DNA of 64,000 bases from Rhytidiadelphus loreus. Taxonomy: Eukaryota > Streptophyta > Bryopsida > Hypnales > Hylocomiaceae. The stretch lies in contig OX344765.1 of assembly GCA_947034895.1 (NCBI GenBank), forward strand, positions 17,737,001-17,801,000, given 5' to 3'. The notes under the pieces are model-generated. The model searched no databases, had not been told where the DNA came from, and worked only from the letters and a program-made list of their open reading frames with translations. This document shows, one piece after another, positions 48,875 to 58,465 of this stretch (the first letter of the stretch is position 1; each line of letters opens with the position of its first letter). Both the position numbers and the translations under genes were made by a program.

Positions 48875-51518
48875 TCAGCGGTTGCGACGTCGAGCCCCGC
48901 GAGGTTGAGGCGAGAGGTTTGCCAGATTCACTTGTGCTTGATTCAGCCGAGCCCGCACTTGCTCAAAAATATCTAGGTCGACATGAACGGCTTGCGACTC
49001 TCTGTGGAGATGTTCGGTTCCGTGCTCATCATCCTGAGAGAGTAGTGGTGGAAACACGTATTCCAATGAGTCAATATTGGTATCAGGTACTTGGCAATTG
49101 AACCTCGATGAATTTAGAACATTCGTTTACCAACTTAACCGACATCATTGCATATCATGGATGACTTCTTCCCAAGTGGGTGAAGATTGTTGTGTCCCTT
49201 CCGAAGTTTGACATGGATTTGAGAGTGGAGTCCCTTCGATGACAAGGTAGCATTGGACATATTAATCTTTGTCTATCTCCTAGTAGATGCTATTCGTAGA
49301 TAGGGACGAGCGTTTACTACTAACCTGAATGAGTTGTAGTAATAAGGAACCATTCTCGGAGGTTGATAGCTTGTTGGCATCGTCGAATTCTTCCATGAGA
49401 GCTCTGTATGTCACGCCGCAGCCCCCAGTTGAGCATGATTAGGACGAAAGAAATTCTGGAGTGAAGAACATGATTGCATGGTACAAACCCACTGTACTAC
49501 TTGTTGCTCCAAATGGGGTCTGACATGATTGACATGGAGTGGTCACCTGAGGTTCTTGCAGTCCTTGCCATGGCGGATGTGGACATACTCCTCCATCATG
49601 ACCCACACATCCCGAATCGCTGCATCAAATAGTGCACCCCATGCCACTTCCATTGTGTTTTGCAACGCACACATCACTTGACCTACAGAAAGGAAGCCAT
49701 CAATGTTGTCCGAAGTAGTATTCACGAGCGCGCCATTTAAAAAATAAATGATTTGAATTGAATGCAACATACAAATGCACGAAGCCCAACATGGTCCATA
49801 TAGCACTCACCCATCTTGCTGTCTTGGAACAACCCCTTGGATGTATCACAGTGAGAATAATGGGCAAAGTAGTACAGTTTGTATCCTTGCCAGAAATCTT
49901 GAGCTCTGTTTGGGAAATCATTCCAATTGGAATTCGCAAAGATTGATGTCAGCAGTAATGGTCATTTCCAGAATACATGGGCAAGCACACGAGCATCAGA
50001 TTCTACTTTAATTTCGTGAAAATGGCGGGTTTTTGTGGACCATTTCCGAAGACCGCATTTCGAAGTGTCCGGCTTCCTGAGTGAGTTGTACCGAGTTCAG
50101 ACCGCGCGGTCTGAACTGTGGAGGTTGCGTCATTGAAATTTTCTGATGTTGGACAGTTTTCTCAAATTTTCGACAGTTGGCGTGAAGCGACGAAGGGAAG
50201 GTCACTATCGTCATGGAATTCCGCAGTCTCGGACTCCAGACCGCGCGGTCTGAAGTCCGTGAGTCCCGTTCGTGTCAATTTTAGTTTTCGGACTTCTAGG
50301 AAGCATGTCATCTCGTTTTCCTAAATCTAGGACTATGGGAGAATCGTAAAAGTGACTGACAGGCCCTACAGCGTTTTGGATTTCCTAAGTCGTGGACTTC
50401 GACACACTTCAGACCGCGCGGTCTGAAGTGTGACAGTCCCGTCCGTGTGAATTGTAACTTTCTTCCATCCACTTGTGATCCAGTTTTCCGAAATCTAGGA
50501 CAGTTGTGGATTTCGGACCGCGCGGTCTGATCTGCAGAAACGTGTAGATTTGCGAAACCTCGTTGCTAAACCTCGCCAGTCGAATGGGATTATCATAATG
50601 GCCGTGATGGCTTTCAATGAACACAATGCTCGGAAAGCAACAACTTGAAGTCAGTTCAACGTACCCGAAGTTTTGATGGTCAAGTATAGTTCTGAGGTTG
50701 TGGGAGCACTTGCTGAAACGTGAGTCTGCCATTGAGCCTCGTCGAATGTGCACCTACCCCCAAATCCAAGAAACTTGTATGCTTTAGTTGTGCAATTTGG
50801 AGCCAAGGGAGGTACCTTTTGAATCCCACTTCGGAAATGACAAGCATTGCAAGTCAGTAGGGAGCGGAGCCGTGATCCATTGACATCTACAAAGTTCAAA
50901 GTTCAAAGTTTAACGAAATTGACCATACAGTCACGTAGTTACTAAGCGGCGAGTGAAACATGAAGTGTATTATTTATTTCCTACAATAGGCTCCATGAAA
51001 GCGCGTACTAGGAGAAAGCATTCTCTCTTTGCGCAATCTGTGACTCCTATAATTCCTAAACCGAAAACATGTTCTCTATGACATCGTGCAATGGATGGAA
51101 ATAGAAGTCTTGAGACTTGCATGCATTTGCGTGTCATCTACACTGAAATCAATCCATTGACAATGTCCATTTCTTGAGTTGATCGGTTTTGACTGGCGCA
51201 ATCCCAAGAAAGCAAGAATGGAAACAATTGAAATATGTTTTACCTTGTGAAGAGTGTTGCGAAACTGCCCTCCTCTTCCGCGTTTGGATGTTCGCCTTCT
51301 TTCCACCGTCCCCTGTGCTTGAGTTTGTGCCGCCTTCTTCCCACCCGGCCGTCCACCTCCCTTGTGTCGATGTTGCGAAATGCAGCGCAAGTTGAAATGA
51401 ACGCCGCTACCTTGTTGCGCCCAACTACTTTGGACGCCGCCTTGAAGTTTGCCCGAAAATCCCAGGTGAAGTATCCTCGAAGGTACAAGGCTTGCATCCG
51501 TTTGCAATGCGCCGCCAC
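48875..51518 (-). CDS. Gene C: unrecognised multi-exon gene (tentative)
   Basis: Several minus-strand open segments end at good donor sites and follow acceptors: 51518-51240 (basic, VGRRRHKLKHRGRW, then NAEEEGSFATLFTR, donor AAG|GTAAAA); about 50899-50668 (TCNACHFRSGIQKV, FLGFGGRCTFDEAQW; donor GG|GTACGT); about 49945-49833 (DFWQGYKLYYFAHYSHCD; donor ATG|GTGAGT); 49681-49543 (after TTTCTGTAG; MCALQNTMEVAWGALFDA; donor CAG|GTGACC); and a last piece, 49066-48875, ending QPRGARRRNR-stop. Four palindromes (50097-50531) fall between the second and third segments, that is in a presumed intron. I recognise no domain. Exon chaining is not proven and some exons may be missing. Confidence 0.3.
50097..50531. 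repeat. Four palindromes, including a perfect 30-bp one
   Basis: Copies at 50097-50116, 50235-50254, 50408-50427 and 50512-50531. The third extends to a perfect 30-bp palindrome (50403-50432, outer arms CACACTTCAG and CTGAAGTGTG). The second extends with arms CGGACT and AGTCCG apart from one mismatch. The spacers share words such as CCTAAATCTAGGAC. Confidence 0.9.
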
Positions 51519-51971
51519 TTACACGAGTTTCCCTTAAACTATATTAAATGGGAGAGTATCACACGAGTTTTCTGTAGATGACCCTACTGTACGTCCCATG
51601 ATTCTCTTGTATTTGTCGCTTCCCTCGTATTTTGAAGCCCGAGCCATTGACAGAGCTTGATGGACAAATGAATGTGTTGTACTATTAGTAATTCTTGTTC
51701 CATCCCACTTTGACTAATTCCTGACTTTCAACGACCTTTTCTTTGAAATGAAATTGAATGCATTGCATTGCCTTTGGTTTCGTGTTTTTTCAGTAATTTA
51801 CATGAAATCAAATTATTGTTCCCCTTGGAGCTTCCAAAGGTATCATTCCCTTTCTATTTGAGTTCGTAATTCTGATTTGTGATTATTCAATGACATGTAG
51901 AGTGCCTATTAGATTGAATTTCAGTACACCTTCAGCTTGTTCGATTTCCGCGAGGTCCGTGACTTTCACAT

Positions 51972-52162
51972 TTGAGACCGCGGGGTCTGAAATGTAAACC
52001 TGTCAATATGAAAGGACACTCCGAGGTCAGGCAAAAGGCCTCGTTTGGAGGATGACAAATTTCTATGACTGGATTCCTGTGAAGACGTCCAGTCCCTGTC
52101 GTGCAGGAATTTTTCAAATTCTGCCGTTTTCACAGTTCAGACCGCGCGGTCTGAACTGTGAA
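51972..52162. repeat. Two palindromes, including a perfect 34-bp one
   Basis: A degenerate copy at 51972-51991 (core GACCGCGGGGTC) and a copy at 52137-52156 that extends to a perfect 34-bp palindrome at 52129-52162 (outer arms TTCACAGTTC and GAACTGTGAA). Confidence 0.85.
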
Positions 52163-53400
52163 TGTTCACTTTCTGGTTTTGTGAGCATGTTTTTGTGAAA
52201 TGACTTTCGTGACTGAGTTCTGAATGCAGTTGTTCCAATATCCCAGTGGACATTGTTCGAACCAGGTCCCCGTTGGGGTTCACATAGTTCAAATCCAATT
52301 TAGAACAAGTCTATGCATGGTCGGGTTCAATTCTCCCTTTAATTGTGATCCTTCTTTAATTTTTCGTGCCCGATCCAGTTCTGAATGCCTCGGAAATGAA
52401 ACAAATCGGAATAGGATTCTCCTATTTTATCCCCCTCTTCCCTCCATTCGACAATTCAGAACTAATACTCCCAACCTGAAATTGAAATTAGAGTATAAAG
52501 TGTGGTCACAATATATATGATGTATATGTCAATGTTTGCGCACATGTTTATTTTTTCATAATGTGAACTTTGTTCTTCTTGTGTTATTTGATTTGCTTAT
52601 CACCAAGTGACATCTTTTCTTATCATTCGGAAATTCCGAATTCTACGTCATCACCTACCTGCAGCATACTTAGGTGCAAAAAGATACACAACGAACGGGC
52701 TTCCAAGTGGGCCCCACGGGCTTTTATGTGCTGGCCGCCGAGCGCATTAAATGAAGGAAGTCTAGCACTCTAGGTCGCCGGCTTCGTTTGCCGCATGTCT
52801 CCCTCCCGTCGCCGTTCTCCCGCGGGCTCCATCGCTGCATGTCTTCCTCCCGTCGTCGTTCTCGCGTGAGCTCCGTAGACACGCGTTTGGGGCGAATTTT
52901 GGATCGCTGCGCTGCCGCTCGTGAGTCGCTGGGTTGCCGCTCGTCGGCGCCTTGAGTCGGAAGATCACGTCAGACCGCCTCCCTTTCAAGTACGAAGACG
53001 TCTCCGTGTTTGATTTCGCTTCCTAGTCGGAGAATGTAGGGTTCGTTCCTTTGCGTAGTGTGACTTGTGTGGTCGGAATGGAAGGCTCGGCCTCATCGAA
53101 TCCTACTGATTTCGGATGAGATGGATGCGAAGGTGTTTTCCGAATTCAAATCAAGTACTTGCAATTTCATGGATGTTTGATCTGCTGTCATTGCCAAATG
53201 AATGCTCGATTTCATTCCATTCAATGTTATATTGTCCATTGCAAATGTAAGTCATTCTCCGCGTGCATGCATTTAATTTGTGGCTTACCTCATTCAGTTT
53301 CGGGTGTATCCCGATTTCAAGAATTGTGATCGGTTGTTCAATTATGCTCACTGGGTCCATTTTGCGAGAATGGCGGCAAGCTTGTCATTTTTCCGGAATG
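52163..53400. other. No supported gene
   Basis: Mixed composition. A GC-rich patch at 52.74-53.0 kb (open on the minus strand for about 75 codons, Arg/Ala/Asn-rich) and a short ATG frame near 53083 have no further support. Could be the 5' region of gene C. Confidence 0.3.
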
Positions 53401-53428
53401 TAGTGTTCTTGTCTCGCGAATTCAGTGC

Positions 53429-53470
53429 CATTTTAATGGAATGCGGTGCCATTACATTGGAATACCGGCA
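53429..53470. repeat. Internal TIR-like sequence
   Basis: GCCATTTTAATGGAAT matches the complement of the left-end sequence just inside the TIR, followed by two further diverged words (GCCATTACATTGG, GGAATACCGGCATT) that echo the terminal repeat. Either a remnant of an older end or extra copies of an end-binding site. Confidence 0.45.
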
Positions 53471-53742
53471 TTGCAACTAGGAATACCATTCTGGATTTCT
53501 AGAATTATATCAATTTTGTTTGGTTGTCATTGTTATATTATCCACTCTTCCCCTGTGGAATTGCCTTTTGATTGGTTGGCATTCTGGACAACAGTTCATC
53601 GTCATTTGTGTTACCTCCCTGACTGCACATTAGTTACCTAGATGCTCCGTTTTATTAGGTACGTCTGTACACCGACTTATTCACGTTGCACGGTGTGAAC
53701 ACATTGAGGTTGGAAGTCACCTTACGAGTGAGGCCTTTTTGT

Positions 53743-54533
53743 TTTTGACCGCGCGGTCTGAAACGTTTTGAGACGGAGGATTTGATATCCTGAAACTGCA
53801 CCCCCCACTCATTCCAGACTGCGCGGTCTGAAATGTTTTTCGACCGTATTCAGAGATCCGACAACGGAGAGTCCATTTTGGAGATCCATCGGATTTCACA
53901 TTTCAGACCGCGCGGTCTGAAATGTTTGATACCTCACCTCGTGTTCCAACATCGGATTTTCATTTATGTCCAAGCGATGACAACTGTTTCCTGCTCGTAC
54001 AGCATTTGTCAAAATTCTGGATTATCATTCCAGACCGCGCGCTCTGAAATGCTCCATGTTACCTCTACTTGGAAGGACTGGATCCGAGTAGTTCGGACAA
54101 CAGTTCAGACCGCGCGGTCTAAAATGTTCCGAGCAAGTTACTGCTCCGGGAGGTTCCGCTCATCGGATTCCGAAACATGCATGGTCCTATTTCTATGAAT
54201 CCACAGACCTCTCGAATTAGACCGCACGGTCTAAACGAACGACACGTTCACTGCCGAAGATATCGTCCTATGCAAGTATGGAATTTGGCAGTGAGTTTGA
54301 GGCCGTCGAATTCTGACTAGTACCGGTTGCCGTAGGTTCATCTCCTGCTCTAGTGGTCTTCCCGTGGCTCCTCACGAACAGACCGCGCGGTCTGATCCTA
54401 GAGAGCACTTGGCAATTAGGAATGACATTTTCAAGACAAAGGTTGCAGTCCATCAGATGAGTATCATGTCATGCATGCACACGGGATGTCTGAATGATTT
54501 GCATATCCTGTCTTCCAGACCGCGCGGTCGGAT
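53743..54533. repeat. Eight palindromes upstream of the transposase-like gene
   Basis: Copies start at 53743, 53813, 53902, 54029, 54104, 54217, 54377 and 54514. The one at 53902 extends to a perfect 28-bp palindrome (53898-53925). The last ends 113 bp before the ATG at 54647, mirroring the array in front of gene A. Confidence 0.9.
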
Positions 54534-54646
54534 CGAATTCGTCGGGGAAGCATTTACCACTTCCTGCGACAACTTACGGAGCTCCCGTGCGGGCCCTCCG
54601 TGGAGTGGGAGACTTCGTTTCCGGAAACAACTTCCGAGGGGCCAGT

Positions 54647-57600
54647 ATGGCTTCTGGCAGAGAATCCGACGGCGACGAGGTACCCCACTTACTCATCGAC
54701 CCTGCGTCACCTCTCGGCATTCTGCTCCGCGTCCCGAGTTGATTCTTGACTGCGGCATGCACAGGGGTTCCAAGAATGTGAAGAGGAAGACGTCGACTTG
54801 GAGGCACCTGCCCAGGCAGATGTGGACGCCACTCCCATTCCGGATTGTGAGGGCATTGGTCGGGACGCATGGTCTGGCAAAGCACTGCTCGCGAGGCACG
54901 CCGACGGCACCGATTTCGCGGAAGTCATCATCATCAATGCCAATCCGAACGCATGCATTGATGGTAACAGCAGGCTGGGCGTGGATGACGTCGGCATTGT
55001 TGTGCTCGAGGTCCTCAATGGGGACCACAGCGTCAGCGACATGTGCTTGCGATGGCCTATGCGACGCGTCTTTTATCACGGTGAACACGGGTATGTCAGT
55101 GTTTATGATCACGCTCGCAAACGACAGGCTATCAAGGAAGAACTGCAAGGAAACCAGAAGAGAACGGGCGGACGACAATATCGCTATGACAGGAGAACTC
55201 GAGCTGCCGCAACACTGAACAAAAGGACCAAGATGCTATCACATGAGTCCATCGCCGAGGTCTACGCGCAACTTTGTTGCGACAAGGAATGCACTCGCAA
55301 ATTCTCTCCTTCCACCATTCGCGCGCTGCGGACAGAAATGCACATGCAGTCATTTCAAATCAGGAGCACCCAAAATTTGGACGTACACAGGGCGCTGCAC
55401 GAAGTATGGGGAAGCGGAAGGAGGAAAATGGTCACCGTAGAAGGCATAGACATCTGTCCGCATGCCTGGAGGGTTGTGCACAACATTACTCGCCGCACGT
55501 TCGAGAGGTACAAAGCCAAGGCCAAGGTTGGCGTCAGAGGCGCTCCGCACGGAAACCACCACCATACAAAGGCTAGGGATGCAACTGTACAAGCCATCGA
55601 GACTTTGCGCTCATTATTGGAGGCAAGGGCCGACCACATGCCCCATTTGTCTCACACCTTGCGCACAGGCGAGAAAGTGGGCGTCAAAGTGCTCCCCGCC
55701 GGAACCGAATGGGGGCAATTGTTGGTCACCGTGAACGAGGTAAGCTTCCCACGTACCTACAGCATCACTTGAGATTCAGAGAATGAGGCACTGGCTCCAC
55801 TGCGCATTACTCATGACAATGATCCAAAGTCCTTGTCCATTGTGATCATTCATCCAACAACCATGTGCTTGGCACTGTTTGCAGGCCAACTCCGGACTCG
55901 GGTTGTCCGCCCTTTCGCAATCTTGTTTCAGTAAGATCCGGACAAAACATTTTTCCGAGTACGTCATCAAGGGAAGAGGAGATTCCTTTGCAAGATGTAG
56001 CATTTGCGACACCTTGAAGCAATTACGTGCTTCTTTTGCACCTGGGTGCGAGGACTACGAACGAATCCAGAAGCGTTTCGAGAAGCACTTGTTTCTGCAA
56101 GAGGCCTGTCGGCATGCCTACTACCGGAGTAGATGGTTGTCCAAATTGCAACCCATGCAATTGTTATCCATCATGCACGACAAGATGGACCATTCGAAAA
56201 CAGCGTGTCCCGCATTGGCGAGAAAAACGAAGGCACTCGATGGACTCATGAAGTTGCCCATGAAAGTGACAGGAATCTTTGCACACGGGCACGAGGATGG
56301 CAAATACACACATTACAATTTGGACGTGTTTCGGAGCGACAACAACTTCACCGTGGGATCCATCGCCAAGCTGTTGCGAGATTTGGAAGCCCCTCCCATC
56401 AAGTCTTCTCGATCTTTGTTTGCTGGAGGCGGCAGCACAAAGTTGTATCGAGCATTGCTGTCGGGTAGCGAGATTTGTGTGGCTTCTTTGGGAGAGGTTC
56501 CTCCACAACCCATCGAAGCCCAACCATTGCCCCCGGTGCTCCACGTTCAAATGGACAACTCGTGGAGGGAAAACAAGAACCGGTACGTCTTTTGTTTTTG
56601 GTCGCTCTTGGTGGCAAGGCGGATCGTGAAAGAGGTGATCGTATCCTTCATGATCGTGGGACACACGCACGACGACATGGATGCATCGTTCGGGCGTTGG
56701 AGCATGTAACTCCGCGAAAAGGACCATCCCACTTTACCGTTGTTGATGCAGTCGTACATGGAAATGGAACAAGGCCCCTTCATTCCCCACCTGGTCGAAG
56801 AAGTTCCGGATTTCAAGGCTTACGTGAAACCTTACATCGGGATGCAGAAGCAACAACTGGTGGGCCACTCGCACGGCCGACAATACAAGTTCTTCATGGA
56901 CGACAACGGTTGGCCGATCATGCAATACAAACTGGCGTGTACAGACATTCCTTGGTTGCCGGAAGCGGGCTTGAGGTTATGGAAGGAAGATGCTGAGCAC
57001 AAGCCTCTGCTTCCGCAAGGCGATCCCCTCCGCGTGTCTCCGAAGAAAATGACGAGCGAAGCCGAGATCGTGCGCGGACTGAACGGATACATCCAACACT
57101 GGACGGACGTATGCAGAGACGGGACGGCGGAGTACAAGGCGCGCATGTCCTATTTGGTCGCGTATTGGAGCGGCGTGAGAAATGCGCTGCGTGACGGAGC
57201 GGAAGAAGACCCTCGCGACTCTGATGAGTTGCAGCAGGGGTTTTGGCCTCAGACTCGACAACCTGGGGATTTCACAATGGACTTCATGCAAGACGGCCGA
57301 ACGCGGGAGGAGCACGAGGCGGAAGACCCTTACATCGGCACTCTGGAGGGGAGGCCCCCGCCAGCGTACAACGTGGCCACTGATCTGCGCGAAGGCTTCT
57401 ACGTGTTTGTGAGGCCGGGCTTGGATTGCGAGGATCCAGTGTGGCTTGGTAGGGCCGTGGAGAATCCTCAATTCGATCCCGCGGGAGTCCACTTCCGTGA
57501 AGTTTTGGTGCAATGGTACATCCCGTGCGGCACCTCGAAGGACACCGCGCGGTTGTACGCCGGGTGGGACACGAAGTCCAGTTTCAGATGGAAGATTGAC

Positions 57601-57756
57601 CGTAGGGCGAGCCAGGCGGACTACGTATCCACGGACAGTATTATGGCCTCGTGGAAACCGAAGAAAAATGACAGGAAGAGCTTCATTGCGCCGCGTCAAC
57701 AAGTGCAATTTGCGGTGGACAATTTGCGTCGCATTGCAGAGGAAGAGGTACACTAA
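54647..57756 (+). CDS. DUF7869-type, RNase-H-fold transposase-like protein
   Basis: Three exons: 54647-54679 (MASGRESDGDE, donor GAG|GTACCC), 54765-55739 (after GCACAG; donor GAG|GTAAGC) and 55885-57756 (after TTTGCAG). All joins are in phase 0, about 958 aa. Exon 2 has an acidic start, a Lys/Arg-rich helix and CPHAWRVVHNITRRTFERYK. Exon 3 has CSIC near a possible zinc site (about 55996), HDKMDHSK (about 56176), MDNSWRENKNRYVF (about 56551) and GHTHDDMDASFGRWS (about 56659). The spaced D...DN..ENKNR...GHTHxDxD series is the signature I know from DUF7869 proteins and fits a DDE/D-like active site; no residue of it is lost. One ochre stop (56707-56709, one transition from CAA) follows directly. 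The same frame then continues for 349 codons to LRRIAEEEVH-stop. It is the best candidate for the mobilising enzyme of the element; that role is inference. Confidence 0.65.
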
Positions 57757-58430
57757 CTTTTGAAGAATAATTATGATGGGCTTTGCTGGAGAGGGACGTT
57801 GGAAGCTGTATCTTCGATGCGCGCTCAGCTACCATGCGTTTTTGCCGAGTGACGGCGTTTGACATATAATGTAGCCAACGGTGAGCGGTCAATGGCAATC
57901 CATGTAGTTTTGGACTGGTGCTTGAGATTGCATTGTTGAGGTCCTTGGTAGACTCTAGGAAGCGTGGCGTGCATGCTGGCCGATTTTTGTACCGACCATT
58001 TTCTTCGAGGAGAAATAATATTAAATGATGCGTTTCGTTTTGGGGGGGTCTCGTCCATTTGAAGGAGTCCTATTTTGAGTTCTCTTTGTGCAATATTTGT
58101 TGATCCCGCGTTCATGAATGATCACGCCGAATTGTCCATCGTGGGTTCCTGACCCCTACCCCTGATGCCCCCCCCTTCCATTTGAGGAGGCGACGACAGA
58201 AAGCCTGTGGTTCCAAAGATTCCAGGAATATTCCACCATCTCCCCGTTCGTTTTGCCCGCCTTTTGCGAACTAGATTTGTGCCCATTGTCTGTCCTTCCT
58301 CTCCTAGTACGCAGAAATGCATCTTCTCGTGCCGTGGGATCACTTTGTCGGACCCTACCATCACATCCAACTGGCTACGTAGCACACATCCTAAACCACC
58401 TTTCCGGACCTTCATGTACAAATGGCATTC
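57757..58430. other. Right subterminal region, non-coding
   Basis: Between the transposase-like gene and the right TIR. No palindrome copies and no supported gene. An open frame at 58207-58542 crosses the TIR and the target duplication into the interrupted host gene and is not real as a unit. Confidence 0.45.
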
Positions 58431-58461
58431 GGAATACCGCCATTTTAACGAAATTCCCCAT
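58431..58461 (-). repeat. Right terminal inverted repeat (31 bp)
   Basis: Begins GGAATACCGCC and ends AAATTCCCCAT; exact complement of 26577-26607. Confidence 0.85.
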
Positions 58462-58465
58462 TTAG
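58462..58465. other. Target site duplication, right copy (TTAG)
   Basis: Same four bases as 26573-26576, directly outside the right TIR. Confidence 0.8.

Larger units (their letters stand above)
26577..58461. mobile_element. Giant DNA transposon (31,885 bp) with 31-bp TIRs and TTAG duplication
   Basis: Both ends carry the same 31 bp in inverted orientation with no mismatch (left starts ATGGGGAATTTCG; right ends CGAAATTCCCCAT) and both are flanked by TTAG. Removing the element with one TTAG restores an open frame across the junction in the methyltransferase-like pseudogene. The interior differs from its surroundings: the gene islands are GC-rich, and about 38 copies of a 20-bp palindrome occur only here. 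It contains a transposase-like gene (54.65-57.76 kb), genes A, B and C, foldback units and tandem repeats. The superfamily is not clear to me; 4-bp duplications occur in several groups. Both large genes carry stops, so this copy is probably immobile unless helped in trans. Confidence 0.8.

Noticed and set aside
29680..54533. Palindromes as transcription terminators
   Set aside because: Many copies lie in introns or directly before ATGs, and the perfect symmetry without a loop or U-tract does not fit a terminator. Not excluded for a few copies.
54364..55218. 284-codon plus-strand frame overlapping the transposase-like gene
   Set aside because: It runs in another frame through exons 1-2 and both palindromes; the spliced model with phase-0 introns and acidic continuity is better supported.
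26577..58461. Endogenous giant virus insertion
   Set aside because: Palindrome-rich, GC-rich and gene-bearing DNA suggested it, but there is no capsid, polymerase or packaging ATPase, the genes have spliceosomal introns, and the ends are TIRs with a target duplication.
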